A stretch of DNA of 38,982 bases, taken from Candidatus Sumerlaeota bacterium. Its GTDB lineage: Bacteria; Sumerlaeota; Sumerlaeia; Sumerlaeales; Sumerlaeaceae. Below, one piece after another: positions 25,807 to 34,874 of this stretch. Every line of letters starts with the position of its first letter. The first letter of the stretch is position 1. The position numbers and the translations under genes were made by a program. Location of the stretch: positions 634,917 through 673,898 of the forward strand of contig JADFCV010000001.1 in NCBI GenBank assembly GCA_017161655.1. The letters are read 5' to 3'. The notes beneath the pieces were generated by a model. It worked only from the letters and a program-made list of their open reading frames with translations. It made no database searches and was not told where the DNA came from.

Positions 25807-26680
25807 AAGCAATGGCAGAAGAAACATTTTCTCCTATCATAGGGTTTCATTGGCTTGCCTGCTGTGGTTGCTAGCAATAAATATTGGTGCTGAAAAACCC
25901 TCAACTATCACAAGCGACAGTCGAGAGGTCACGATGGAAAAGAAATCGCAGCCCATTTGGGACCGGGGCGCTATCATTCGAGGACCACGTGATAAGAAGT
26001 GGATTGCGTTGGAATTTACCGGCGGTTATTACGCTGATGGCGGCACCACTATCCTTAACGAGCTCAAGAAGCGGAGCGTAAAAGCTTCCTTCTTTTTTAT
26101 CGGGGATTTCTATCGGAATCCGGCGTTTAAATCTCTCATTGAGCGCATCCGCGATGAAGGCCATTATCTTGGCCCACATTCTGACAAGCATCCTCTCTAT
26201 GCCACATGGGAAAACCCACCTAAACTTATCATCAGCCGTGAGGAATTCGATAGAGATCTCTCGCAGAACATGCTGGAGATTGTGCGTTTTGGGATTCCCA
26301 AGGAGAAAGCTCGCCTCTTCATTCCTCCTTATGAGCACTTCACGGAAGAAATTGCTGAGTGGACGCGCGAGCGGGGCATGCTCCTCATTAATTTCACGCC
26401 GGGGACGCGCTCAAATGCTGACTATATGGAGGATACTGACAAGAATTTTGTGAGCGCTCCGGATATGGTGAAATCTATCCTTCGCAAAGAGGAGACCGAC
26501 CCGGACGGCCTCAACGGTTTCTTGCTTCTCATGCACGTAGGAGCTGGACCCGGGCGCACACGTGATCATTTGTATGACTATTTGGGAGAGCTGCTCGACG
26601 AGCTAATGAAACGGGGATACCATTTCGTGCGAGTTGACGAAATGCTTGCCGACTATGTGCCGAATGGCCCTGTGAAATAG
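25793..26680 (+). CDS. Exported polysaccharide deacetylase-like protein (atypical NodB)
   Basis: The protein has 295 residues. I start at ATG 25793, which has GGAGAAGAG upstream and a hydrophobic segment (VSLACLLWLLAINIGA) just after a basic N-terminus: a signal peptide or anchor. The NodB fold is recognisable: KASFFFIGDFYR, the metal-binding HSDKHP (H-S-x-x-H), FIPPYEHF and LLLMHVGAGPGRTRD. The usual first motif TFDDGP is replaced by EFTGGYYADGG, which lacks the Asp pair at that point. A distinct clade seems to share this change, so it is not a simple decay. The substrate is probably a surface glycan or peptidoglycan. It overlaps the flippase-like gene by 14 bases. Confidence 0.85.
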   Translation: MKPTKSNGRRNIFSYHRVSLACLLWLLAINIGAEKPSTITSDSREVTMEKKSQPIWDRGAIIRGPRDKKWIALEFTGGYYADGGTTILNELKKRSVKASFFFIGDFYRNPAFKSLIERIRDEGHYLGPHSDKHPLYATWENPPKLIISREEFDRDLSQNMLEIVRFGIPKEKARLFIPPYEHFTEEIAEWTRERGMLLINFTPGTRSNADYMEDTDKNFVSAPDMVKSILRKEETDPDGLNGFLLLMHVGAGPGRTRDHLYDYLGELLDELMKRGYHFVRVDEMLADYVPNGPVK

Positions 26681-26742
26681 GCACTCGTCCACAACGCGAT
26701 TTTTCCTTTGCGCCTTCAGTTCCTCGCAGAAGGAATGATTGT

Positions 26743-27570
26743 TTACTTGGATTCTTCTACCGAAGACGTTTCCGACGCAGCCGGTTGAGTCGCTGTCGTT
26801 TCTTTCTCGGTCTGCGTTGATTGGAGCTCCTGCTGGCGCAATTCCATAAGCTGTTGTAGCAGTGATTCGATGTCTTCCTCTTTTGGCTTCACGAAACGGA
26901 GGAACCCAAACTTGCGGTAATTATGAATAGTCATTCCAGGGTCATTCCAAACGCTCACCTCTTCAGGTTGCCCACTGCGCGCGGGCCGTGTGCGCACGAA
27001 ATTTCCCCGCCAATGACTTATGTCCGTACGCCCACGGATTGACGTGTAGGGAATAAGGAACTCGGCCTCCCAACCTCCCGGGGTAACAGAAGCCTTCCCG
27101 GTCCACCCAGTTACAGGCCGATCAAACTCAGAGTCCCACGAATACTTGACGCCAGCAGCATTCATAGCGAAGTGAAAATAATTGTTTCGCTCACCGTACA
27201 AAGCCGGGCACAGCACCATTTCGACGCTGTCGTCTTTCATGACAGGTCCGTTCTCGGCTGTCACGCTCGTCACTAATGCCTTCGGTTCTGGGTCGGCGCA
27301 AACGAATCCAACATAAAGGGCGTCGCGTGTTGCACATGTATAGACGAAAGTCTCGTGTTTTGGCCGCTGGAACGCCCCCATAAGAGTAAGGGTGGTCACC
27401 TGACACCCGGAACGCTCGCGGGGAGTGACTAGGCCGTCGATGCGGGGACTAAAATCAATCTTAGGTATTTCAAGATATCCGCCACAAAAGGCAACCTGGC
27501 TGCAAAAAAACGCCAAAGCAAAGAAATAGCTAACGCAAAAACGCACGCCCTTCTCCGTAGCCCTGTTCAT
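26743..27570 (-). CDS. Exported protein with CBM9-like (DOMON type 9) domain
   Basis: The protein has 275 residues. I start at ATG 27570 because GAGG lies 6 bases before it and a signal peptide (FCVSYFFALAFFCSQVAFC) follows; upstream ATGs at 27582 and 27621 have no such site. The domain covers about 30-225: PRIDGLVTPRERSG at the start, then ALYVGFVCADPEP, DDSVEMVLCP, YFHFAMNAAGVKYSWDSEFD and WEAEFLIPYTSI, the pattern of carbohydrate-binding module family 9 and its DOMON relatives. The last 50 residues are Gln/Glu/Thr-rich and probably unstructured. No catalytic domain is attached. It could bind sugars at the cell surface. The plus-strand deacetylase gene ends 62 bases beyond its stop. Confidence 0.8.
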   Translation of the reverse strand: MNRATEKGVRFCVSYFFALAFFCSQVAFCGGYLEIPKIDFSPRIDGLVTPRERSGCQVTTLTLMGAFQRPKHETFVYTCATRDALYVGFVCADPEPKALVTSVTAENGPVMKDDSVEMVLCPALYGERNNYFHFAMNAAGVKYSWDSEFDRPVTGWTGKASVTPGGWEAEFLIPYTSIRGRTDISHWRGNFVRTRPARSGQPEEVSVWNDPGMTIHNYRKFGFLRFVKPKEEDIESLLQQLMELRQQELQSTQTEKETTATQPAASETSSVEESK

Positions 27571-27688
27571 AGTTATCCTCATTGTTGAAAAAGTATGGCA
27601 AAGCCCGCCGCGCAAACGCAAAAAGATTTAGCGCATAATCTCTCACCGGTATACCGCCAGGCCATGTGCAAGCGACTGAACGCGCGAC

Positions 27689-28123
27689 CTAGCGACGCAC
27701 ATCAGGCAAAAGCTTCGACGCAACCCTGACAATACGCCCGTCCTTGGCAACGAAAGGATGGCGCGTACTGCCTACTGCTAGCAGCTCGCCCTCAGGCATA
27801 CGCAGAATTCGGTAATGGAATGTTATCGAAGCTTCCGTCAGACGGGTCACAGCAGTTTCAATTCGCACAAGGTCATCGTAGCGAGCACTTCGTTTGTACT
27901 CAACGTGGCAGTCAGCGACAGGAAGAAACACCCCGTGCACATCCTCCCAGTCTTTATACGATTGACCAATCGAACGCAGTAGCTCGACTCGCCCAATCTC
28001 GAACCATACGAGGTAATTTGCGTAATAGACTGCCCCCATCCGGTCGGTATCGCGGTATGTCACCCTGACCAAAGGTGCAGCGTCACCTGCTAACTGCAGT
28101 AGTGGCTTTTGCTCTGCGCGCAT
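27689..28123 (-). CDS. ybgC: YbgC-like hotdog-fold acyl-CoA thioesterase
   Basis: The protein has 144 residues. The active-site region is YRDTDRMGAVYYANYLVWFEIGR (Asp26 catalytic), the 4-hydroxybenzoyl-CoA thioesterase/YbgC signature, followed by HVEYKRSARYDDLVRIET. YbgC hydrolyses short or phosphopantetheine-linked acyl-CoA at the inner face of the membrane and is often linked to tol-pal genes; none is here. The ATG at 28123 has no clear ribosome binding site, and a GTG at 28063 just before TYRDTD would give a family-typical N-terminus, so the start is uncertain. It is divergent from the AI-2E-family gene. Confidence 0.9.
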   Translation of the reverse strand: MRAEQKPLLQLAGDAAPLVRVTYRDTDRMGAVYYANYLVWFEIGRVELLRSIGQSYKDWEDVHGVFLPVADCHVEYKRSARYDDLVRIETAVTRLTEASITFHYRILRMPEGELLAVGSTRHPFVAKDGRIVRVASKLLPDVRR

Positions 28124-28242
28124 GGACTATAAAGAGAGAAAGCAGAGCGGGGCCTTGTCGAGTAATTTTTGTTGTCCGCAGTCTTACTGCCGTGTCCCTG
28201 CGGTACAGAAAAACTTGCGTTTATGCAGGTGAGCTGGCGCTA

Positions 28243-29334
28243 ATGATCAAGCCGATGGAATTCAGACTTGATCATTTTTATCGCATCAACCGCCGCGCAC
28301 TGATTTGGGCGACGATTCTTTTTTTGCTCTATATCATGCGCGATTTCTTCGCGCTGGTGTTCCTGACCTTTCTTTTGGTGAGCTTCACACTGCCAGTCAT
28401 CGACTATTTTCAGAAGCACACCCGAATTCCGCGAACTGTGATCATCATCGCCCTCTACCTTCTCATTCTCATAGGACTTGTCGGGTGGGTCTATTACGTG
28501 ATTCCGCGCGTCATTAAAGAGGCAACAGCTGTCGCGGGCGAACTCGAAAACATCCAGCAATCCATCCTTACCATGCGAGACAAGCTTTCACAGCAGTATC
28601 CTGGACTAGCACCGCTTTTCGAAAGACTAGAGAAACAGGATCTCGAGCGCATGCTTGCGCAGCTAAGCGGGGAAATACGTCCAATTCTTCAAACATCGGC
28701 GAAACTGGCGTTCGCAACCGTAAGCACGGTATTGCTGTCACTCCTCTTTAGCTTTCTCATTGTTTTGGACCTTACCCGATTGACTTACGAACTAAAGCGT
28801 CTGGAGCACAGCCGGCTCCATGATTTCTATCACGAGAGTGCAGAACCTGTCGTGCGTTTTGCAAGTGTTCTAGCCCGTGCGTTTCGCGCACAGGCTATGA
28901 TTGCCGTCACGAATACGGTGCTTACGCTCATTGGGTTCTGGATTCTCGGACTCAAGAATTCTCTTTTGCTTGGTACGATTGTCTTTTTCTTCAGCTTCAT
29001 CCCCGTCCTGGGTGTTTTCATCTCCACTACGCCAGCGGTGCTTGTCGCTCTAAACCAGGGCGGATTGAAACTCGCTATTTTGATCATTGTCTTGGTCACG
29101 ATCATCCATCTGATCGAAGCTTATGTTTTGAACCCCATGATTTATGGTCATCACCTGAAACTAAATCCAGTTATTGTTCTGATCATTCTTTTTGTCGGTC
29201 ATCATTTCTTTGGACTCTGGGGAATGTTGCTTGGCGTGCCAGTGACTTACTACGTTCTCCACTACGTATTTGGCGTGCCTTTAGAGCTAACAGAATCGAG
29301 CAAAGAGAAACCATTGGTCGGCCTTAGTGGATGA
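28243..29334 (+). CDS. AI-2E/PerM-family permease (UPF0118)
   Basis: The protein has 363 residues with seven or eight transmembrane helices. It has the family layout: two N-terminal helices (ALIWATILFLLYIM, FFALVFLTFLLVSFTLPVIDYF), a third helix, then a charged helical cytoplasmic or periplasmic region (about 95-175). The conserved C-terminal half follows, with FFFSFIPVLGVFISTTPAVLVAL and EAYVLNPMIYGHHLKLNPV and GHHFFGLWGMLLGVPV. Members export autoinducer-2 or small molecules, or act as ion antiporters; the substrate here is unknown. I start at ATG 28243, with GGTGAG about 8 bases upstream; the frame is open to 28075 but that overlaps the divergent ybgC-like gene. Confidence 0.9.
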   Translation: MIKPMEFRLDHFYRINRRALIWATILFLLYIMRDFFALVFLTFLLVSFTLPVIDYFQKHTRIPRTVIIIALYLLILIGLVGWVYYVIPRVIKEATAVAGELENIQQSILTMRDKLSQQYPGLAPLFERLEKQDLERMLAQLSGEIRPILQTSAKLAFATVSTVLLSLLFSFLIVLDLTRLTYELKRLEHSRLHDFYHESAEPVVRFASVLARAFRAQAMIAVTNTVLTLIGFWILGLKNSLLLGTIVFFFSFIPVLGVFISTTPAVLVALNQGGLKLAILIIVLVTIIHLIEAYVLNPMIYGHHLKLNPVIVLIILFVGHHFFGLWGMLLGVPVTYYVLHYVFGVPLELTESSKEKPLVGLSG

Positions 29335-29397
29335 TCTGCTTGCGCCGCGGGTTTGTTCGCCTGCCGATCTCTCGCCGCTGCTGTCTCCTTTTGTTGG

Positions 29398-30129
29398 CTA
29401 CTCCATTGTGGGCTGAGGCAAAGACTCCTGCCGACGATGATAGGCAGCTGCCAGCCTTGCGATGTCAGCTTCAAAATATCCCCGATTCTGGGGTTGGTGA
29501 AGCACTGCAGCAGGATGCAAACTAATAAAGAGCGGAATGTTGTGATACAGCCTCCAAGTCCCACGAACCTTCATGATAGAGATGGGACGCCGCAAAAGCG
29601 TCATCACGGCAAAACGTCCAAGCCCGCAAAGCATTTTTGGCCGCAAAATGTCGAGCTGAGTGAGAAGATAGGGCTCGCATGCGGCTATCTCCTGGGGAAG
29701 CGGATCCCGGTTATTCGGAGGGCGACATTTTAAAATGTTACAAATATAGACTTCCCCCCGAGAAATGCCATGCTTCGCCAGCTCTCTCGTAAGAAGCTCG
29801 CCCGCCGCGCCCACGAAAGGAAGTCCTGTTTCATCCTCTCTTGCCCCAGGAGCTTCGCCGATAAAGACGAGATCTGCATCGGGGTTTCCAACTCCGAATA
29901 CCGGATTCTTGCGTAATGAGCCAAGGGGGCACTTCCGACAGACTGCCACTTCTTTCGAAAGCGCCTGCAATCGAGTAAGCTTATCGTCTGGCTGAGATGC
30001 AGAAATCTCAGCTGAAAAACTAGACCCGACGATTGCAGACTTGTCAGATCCGGCCGAAAGCCAAATTTGAAAGCCAAGCTCTTGCAGGGTTTGAAGACGT
30101 CGGCGGATATGTGTTATCAAGTTATCCAT
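29398..30129 (-). CDS. Family 4 uracil-DNA glycosylase (Fe-S)
   Basis: This enzyme removes uracil from DNA in base-excision repair. The protein has 243 residues. Cluster cysteines are Cys64 and Cys67 (CRKC), Cys135 (KCRPPNNRDP) and Cys151 (ACEPYL), the C-x2-C and C-x15-C pattern of family 4 (and 5) enzymes. The uracil site motif is GEAPGAREDETGLPFVG (Glu92), and the C-terminal DNA-binding motif is HPAAVLHQP. The first 55 residues are an extension of low conservation. It follows the AddB-like gene by 19 bases on the same strand, so the two are probably one operon. Family 4 is frequent in thermophiles and Actinobacteria but not restricted to them. Confidence 0.93.
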   Translation of the reverse strand: MDNLITHIRRRLQTLQELGFQIWLSAGSDKSAIVGSSFSAEISASQPDDKLTRLQALSKEVAVCRKCPLGSLRKNPVFGVGNPDADLVFIGEAPGAREDETGLPFVGAAGELLTRELAKHGISRGEVYICNILKCRPPNNRDPLPQEIAACEPYLLTQLDILRPKMLCGLGRFAVMTLLRRPISIMKVRGTWRLYHNIPLFISLHPAAVLHQPQNRGYFEADIARLAAAYHRRQESLPQPTME

Positions 30130-30148
30130 CTTCTAAACGTCGCATCAG

Positions 30149-33100
30149 TTACGTAGTATTTCGTAAATGCTTACGAAGCTTTTGAACCAGCAGGTCATCC
30201 TTACTGCCTCGACAACAGCACGGGTGGTAAGGGCACTTCCATGAGAAACTGTCACATACACTTTTACCATCAGCAGGACTGGCACCTAACGGATAGCAAT
30301 GCCCATCGCTGACCTCCTGCAATTTTGCATCAATGCGTTTAAGAATTTCGTCGATGACGTCAGCTGGGTTACTCACTGCCACAAACTTCGTTTCGCCCCG
30401 CTTGAGATGGTAATAGGCAAGAAGTCTGCACTCGCCGAGATCGACGCTGCTAGCGTCGAGTTTATCTTTCGCGCTCTTCACTGCAGCTGCATACAAGGGG
30501 AGTTGAATAAAGCGAAAATGTTTTTTGATATCCGAAGCAGTTGGACAAGAGGTCCCCGTCTTATAGTCAATCACGGCAAAGCCGTAATCCTCACTTATCT
30601 TCTGCACATCCACGCGATCGATTGCGCCGCGTAATTTTACCGTTTTTTCACCAAGGTCTACCGGAATGGGATCGTCAAACCCTGGCGAGGAGTCACGAAG
30701 TCCGAATCTCCATTCGAGCAACTCTGGTTCCCCGCTGGTAACTTTCGCCTTTGCACTGACCTGCCAGTTGCGTTCGGTCTCATGCTCAAGAAACGAGACA
30801 AGAATGCCTTTTTGCTGGGCCAATCCAGTTCTGCAGGCCAGCGTAGCTTCAACGATTTCTAGGGCGACATCGGGCTGATTACTCGATGACGAAGAAGCAC
30901 AAAGCGCCGCCTCGCCAAGCAACTCTATCGCAAAAGCCGCACAACGAATAGGGTTGTCAGAAAACTGTTTCCTGAGCTCTTGCCACGTGGTCTGGACGAT
31001 TGTCTGTTTCGCTGCATTCGGGTTTTCTCGCAACGGGACCCAGTGGCCTTGTCTCATTTTTTCCATAAATTGGCAGAGAATTCTGTGAATAAGCTGTCCG
31101 CGTTGGAGAGCGAAGATACTCTCATCTCGGTCAGGCGGCTGGATGCCAAGTACCCTCCGTAAGAAAAAGCGCAGCGGGCAATCAAGCAGCTCTTGCAATT
31201 CTCCAGCGCTAAAAACTCGCTCACGCACAAGATCCACGAAGTTATGAGCGATGCCACCTACCGCGAGATTGCCGTCAAACTCCGAAAGGGGACACGCGAG
31301 CCTGTGATGTCTGCTGGCCGCCAGCCATGCAATTTGTGCAACAAATCGCCGCAAGTTATCTCCGCGTTCAGAAACTTGAGAACTCTTATCTACGGACGAA
31401 GAAAGCTCCAGGCCTTCTGTTGCCTGACGCACATTGTCAGCCAATCGAAGAACCCGTTCTCGGAAGGAACATGTCCGTTTTGCTCCAGCAGATATGGCTT
31501 CCTCTGTTCCCGAGCCTGCATCAATTTGTTCCAAGAACTGGGAGGGCAACAACTCCGTGTCTGCATGACGCTTTGGGTACGAAATATAAACTTCCCGTGA
31601 GCTTTCGACCAAGCGGCAGAAGACAAAACGCTGCGCAGAAAGTTCCCGTTCCTCCAGCGAGAGAGAGCTAAGCGGTGAGGCAGGTGCTAAAATGTTTTGT
31701 TCGAAAGTAGGGAACTCTCCTTCAACAGCACCAAGAAAAAACAGTTTCTTGTAAGAGCCCCCGACCACCTCTGCTGGCGTCGAGATTTGCACTCCGAGGT
31801 CATTTTTGATCCTATCAGCCACGCGCTCGCTCTCCGCAAGGAGAGCAAGCCCCTCGAGATAACTGGGAAAATCTAGCTCCGTCTCGCAACCCAAGGACAG
31901 CCAAATGAGTTCATAGCGGTTGACGAGAGCAATGAGTCGAGCCACCGCAGCGGTCACGGCTCGTGCGTCGTCGGCTGTTCGTCCTAAAGGCAAATACGAG
32001 CCGGATGGGCTCTTCTCAGCACCACGTGCCAATTTCCAAAGCCCCAAGTGGAGGAAACGATAGATCCTTGTTGTCCACCCCGCATGAGATGAGGGCGTTT
32101 GGTATCTCTTCACCTCCTGTTCAATGCTGCGGAGAACTGCCGCGAGTTTCTTCAGCCTTTCAGTTTTCTTCGAACTTGCTTCATCAGAGGCAAATGAATC
32201 CGCACCATTTGTTTCTTCATCGCCTTCGGGAACCAGTGCCTTGTTACCTCTTAGGCTCTCTTCAACTTGTTGGATTAGTTCACCTAGCGTGGTAGCATCA
32301 GAAAACCGGTTGCGTGCTATCCGATATTCAAATGAAGACCACTTGGTTCGACCATAGACCATGGCAAACCACGGGTGGCTAACCAGGGCGTCTAAGTCCG
32401 CTAACAGCACTTCGCTACTGGCTGAGCGCTTGACCAGCCGAGCACAGACCTCCAAGAATTCCCAGATGGGGGTTGAAGTGAGTGGCAAGGTAAACGGAAG
32501 GCGATAGGGAATTCCTTCTTCCCGAAAGATAGTGCGTATGATCCCTGCGTACTCCGAGAGGGAGGGCACGCAGACTGCCACATCTTCTAGTTGCAACGCC
32601 CCCCCCTGATCCAGCTGCTCACGAAGACGTGTTGCGAGCAGGCGCACTTCTTCCTCACGGTCTGCAACACTGTTCGCGAACACTGTGCTTTTGCTGCTGG
32701 TTGCGGAGAGGCACGTTGGATCATCGCACAGCACATTCTCCTGCACACACTCCCCCGTCGTCCGATTCTGTAGCGTCGATCCACATGGCAAATTACGGCT
32801 GCTGCACTTCGGCGCTAGTTCAGCCCACAGTTCCGCGAGGTGAGGGAATCGTTCACTCTCTGCGGACGGCGAATAATCGAACAAAAAGTGGATGAACTCA
32901 GGAGCAGCAGGATCGTTTGTTCCCGACAATGATGCTCTCTCGAACCATTTCAGCATACTCCAAAGAAATGGTGAGAGTTGCCAGAACCCATCGAATATGA
33001 GATGACGAACGCAAACCTTGTCCGAGAGTGGCTGCCAGGGGTTTTCTGTCTGCCACAATTCGGCCAGCGCGAGTTCGCGGTAAACCCACCCCTTCGTTTT

Positions 33101-33625
33101 TATAAGCTGGAAGAAGCTCTTTGCAAAATCACGAAGCTCTTCCGAATAGGCTCTCGCTGGCTCCGTCCGGTCCAAGCCGCGCCCCAGGGAAGGGGCAATC
33201 ACTTCCAGTTCCTCTGCCAAACGGTGAAGAACTCCATGCGCTAATGGAACGTCTAGCTCGGTCGATAGCCGCTCTCCCCCCTCGCTTGCGTTGGGCGCGC
33301 GCACATTGGGAAGATATTTCGTGAGACTCTCTTGCAAAGCTGGATCCCGCTGGAGTAACCGGATGACAAGCGGCAGCTCATCCGTAGACAGCAGGCGCAT
33401 CCCATGTCCTGCGAGGAACAAGTCTTCAAAATCACGGAGCGCAAGTATGACCGAGCCGTACAGAACTCCCTTTTGTTTCGAACGCGTCAAGCGCTGCGCT
33501 CTGGCCTGGGCACTCGTAGGGTAAACGAAGACAACATCGCTATCGTGCGCCGGCTCGTAATCTTGCCACACCCGCTCTCGGAACTCAGCGGCTTTTGCTC
33601 GACAGTAGATTTTTAGGCTCGACAT
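30149..33625 (-). CDS. AddB/RexB-like protein with PD-(D/E)XK nuclease domain
   Basis: The protein has 1158 residues from ATG 33625; the frame is open to TTG 33733 but no ribosome binding site supports that. The C-terminal nuclease has AIDRVD (Asp1003) and VIDYKTGT (Asp1020 and Lys1022), the RecB/AddB nuclease core. Cys816 (LLDCPLRFF) and the cluster at 1124-1139 (CDSFSWKCPYHPCCC) resemble the four cysteines that hold the AddB iron-sulfur staple. The body looks like an inactivated helicase: EGEFPTFEQN and the IPYRLPFTLP segment are AddB-like, but I see no Walker A (GxGKT/S) in the N-terminus, where YPTSAQAR stands instead. AddB works with AddA in double-strand-break resection; no addA lies in the window. 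It is followed by the uracil-DNA glycosylase. Confidence 0.82.
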   Translation of the reverse strand: MSSLKIYCRAKAAEFRERVWQDYEPAHDSDVVFVYPTSAQARAQRLTRSKQKGVLYGSVILALRDFEDLFLAGHGMRLLSTDELPLVIRLLQRDPALQESLTKYLPNVRAPNASEGGERLSTELDVPLAHGVLHRLAEELEVIAPSLGRGLDRTEPARAYSEELRDFAKSFFQLIKTKGWVYRELALAELWQTENPWQPLSDKVCVRHLIFDGFWQLSPFLWSMLKWFERASLSGTNDPAAPEFIHFLFDYSPSAESERFPHLAELWAELAPKCSSRNLPCGSTLQNRTTGECVQENVLCDDPTCLSATSSKSTVFANSVADREEEVRLLATRLREQLDQGGALQLEDVAVCVPSLSEYAGIIRTIFREEGIPYRLPFTLPLTSTPIWEFLEVCARLVKRSASSEVLLADLDALVSHPWFAMVYGRTKWSSFEYRIARNRFSDATTLGELIQQVEESLRGNKALVPEGDEETNGADSFASDEASSKKTERLKKLAAVLRSIEQEVKRYQTPSSHAGWTTRIYRFLHLGLWKLARGAEKSPSGSYLPLGRTADDARAVTAAVARLIALVNRYELIWLSLGCETELDFPSYLEGLALLAESERVADRIKNDLGVQISTPAEVVGGSYKKLFFLGAVEGEFPTFEQNILAPASPLSSLSLEERELSAQRFVFCRLVESSREVYISYPKRHADTELLPSQFLEQIDAGSGTEEAISAGAKRTCSFRERVLRLADNVRQATEGLELSSSVDKSSQVSERGDNLRRFVAQIAWLAASRHHRLACPLSEFDGNLAVGGIAHNFVDLVRERVFSAGELQELLDCPLRFFLRRVLGIQPPDRDESIFALQRGQLIHRILCQFMEKMRQGHWVPLRENPNAAKQTIVQTTWQELRKQFSDNPIRCAAFAIELLGEAALCASSSSSNQPDVALEIVEATLACRTGLAQQKGILVSFLEHETERNWQVSAKAKVTSGEPELLEWRFGLRDSSPGFDDPIPVDLGEKTVKLRGAIDRVDVQKISEDYGFAVIDYKTGTSCPTASDIKKHFRFIQLPLYAAAVKSAKDKLDASSVDLGECRLLAYYHLKRGETKFVAVSNPADVIDEILKRIDAKLQEVSDGHCYPLGASPADGKSVCDSFSWKCPYHPCCCRGSKDDLLVQKLRKHLRNTT

Positions 33626-33783
33626 GAGTCTGTGCACCAATCCCCCACTTGAAAAGAGCCTGCTTCGCAGAGCGAACAACGACACTGTCTGCACACCAGC
33701 CAGAGCAGAAGCAAGAATGAATAACTCAAACAAGGTTGAGTAGTTTTCGGGCGCGGGAGCATAGCTCCGAAGGCTGAGGTTGT

Positions 33784-33860
33784 GGGCGATTAGCTCAGTT
33801 GGTTAGAGTGCCACGTTGACATCGTGGAGGTCAGTGGTTCGAATCCACTATCGCCCACCA
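33784..33860 (+). tRNA. tRNA-Val, anticodon GAC
   Basis: GGGCGAT pairs with ATCGCCC, then discriminator A and an encoded CCA (33858-33860). The D arm is TAGCTCAGTTGGTTAGAG, the anticodon arm CCACG-TTGACAT-CGTGG (anticodon GAC) and the T arm GGTTCGAATCC. All stems are perfect. It lies 158 bases before the AddB-like start on the opposite strand. Confidence 0.98.
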
Positions 33861-33913
33861 TTCATTTTACTGCTCAATCCAGCGAGAATCCCCACTCTTG
33901 TGCGCTGGACTCA

Positions 33914-34846
33914 ATGAAACCAAACTACACATCTCTTTCTCCTAAAGAGTGGGATCTGCGTGCGCAGAAGCTTGAACCGTTTTGGCGTTCGTGCGCTCTC
34001 TGCCCGCGCCACTGCAAGGTCGATAGATTAGCTGATGAACGAGGTGATTGTGGCGCCGGCGCTCTTGTGAGTCTCGTGTCTTACGGTCCCCATCATGGCG
34101 AGGAGAACTGTCTTTCTGGCTGGCGAGGGTCTGGAACGCTTTTCTTTGGCCACTGCAATCTGCATTGCATTTTTTGTCAAAATGCTGACATAAGCCAAAA
34201 TCACTCCGCGGCAAGGAGTTTCGAAACAGCGCCAGAAAGAGTCGCTTCTGCAATGCTGGCGCTTCAAGCACGGGGATGTCACAACATTAATTGGGTCTCG
34301 CCGACTCCACACCTCTACGGGATTCTTCAAGCCTGTAAACTCGCCGCAGAAAAAGGGCTATCGCTCCCAATTGTTTACAATACCCACAGCTATGATCGTG
34401 TGGAAATGTTGCGTGTCCTAGACGGTGTTGTGGACATCTATTTACCCGACCTTAAGTATGCAGATAGTGCGATTGCCTCTCACCTGGGAGCGCCACCCGA
34501 CTACCCCGCGCGGGCTCGAGCCGCAATTGCTGAAATGTACCGGCAAGTTGGCGGATTACAGTTGGACGGGAATGGCCTTGCGGTGCGGGGCGTACTTGTG
34601 CGGCTTCTCGTTCTCCCTCATGACCTTGGGGGAACGTTGCAGTCTCTTGTGTGGATACGGACATCGCTAGGCCCAGACGTTGGAGTCAATATCATGGGGC
34701 AATATCATCCAGCATACCGCGCTTTTGCAGAGCCGAGACTCTGTCGGCGTGTGCGCCCAGAGGAATACGCTCCAATTGTTGAAAAGGCTTTCGAACTAGG
34801 TTTTCACTACATTGACTTCGACAACTCGTTGTGTGACCCCAGCTAG
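33914..34846 (+). CDS. PflX-like radical SAM protein (COG1313)
   Basis: The protein has 310 residues from ATG 33914; the frame extends back into the tRNA-Val gene, so the earlier ATG is not real. The radical SAM site is Cys81, Cys85 and Cys88 (GHCNLHCIFCQN). The N-terminus has a second Cys set (SCALCPRHCKVDR with GDCGAG; Cys27, 30, 34, 46), typical of the PflX group, which resembles pyruvate-formate-lyase activators. Later motifs are NINWVSPTPHL, LPIVYNTHSYD and DIYLPDLKYAD. Its substrate is not known; no formate lyase-type glycyl radical enzyme is nearby. The next gene starts 28 bases downstream on the same strand, an exported nitroreductase. Confidence 0.88.
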   Translation: MKPNYTSLSPKEWDLRAQKLEPFWRSCALCPRHCKVDRLADERGDCGAGALVSLVSYGPHHGEENCLSGWRGSGTLFFGHCNLHCIFCQNADISQNHSAARSFETAPERVASAMLALQARGCHNINWVSPTPHLYGILQACKLAAEKGLSLPIVYNTHSYDRVEMLRVLDGVVDIYLPDLKYADSAIASHLGAPPDYPARARAAIAEMYRQVGGLQLDGNGLAVRGVLVRLLVLPHDLGGTLQSLVWIRTSLGPDVGVNIMGQYHPAYRAFAEPRLCRRVRPEEYAPIVEKAFELGFHYIDFDNSLCDPS

Positions 34847-34860
34847 TTACCAATCGAATC

Positions 34861-34869
34861 AGGGAGGAG
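34861..34869 (+). promoter_or_regulatory. Ribosome binding site for the long (exported) nitroreductase
   Basis: AGGGAGGAG here is at ideal distance from TTG 34875 and a little far from ATG 34881. It supports a signal-peptide-bearing form. Confidence 0.6.
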
Positions 34870-34874
34870 AATCG

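Noticed and set aside
26681..26742. Terminator between the deacetylase and CBM9-like genes
   Set aside because: Only a five-pair stem without a T-run on either strand.
33626..33733. TTG start at 33733 for the AddB-like gene
   Set aside because: No ribosome binding site, and the added residues do not look like the family.
33824..33913. Start of the PflX-like gene at 33824
   Set aside because: It lies inside the tRNA-Val gene.
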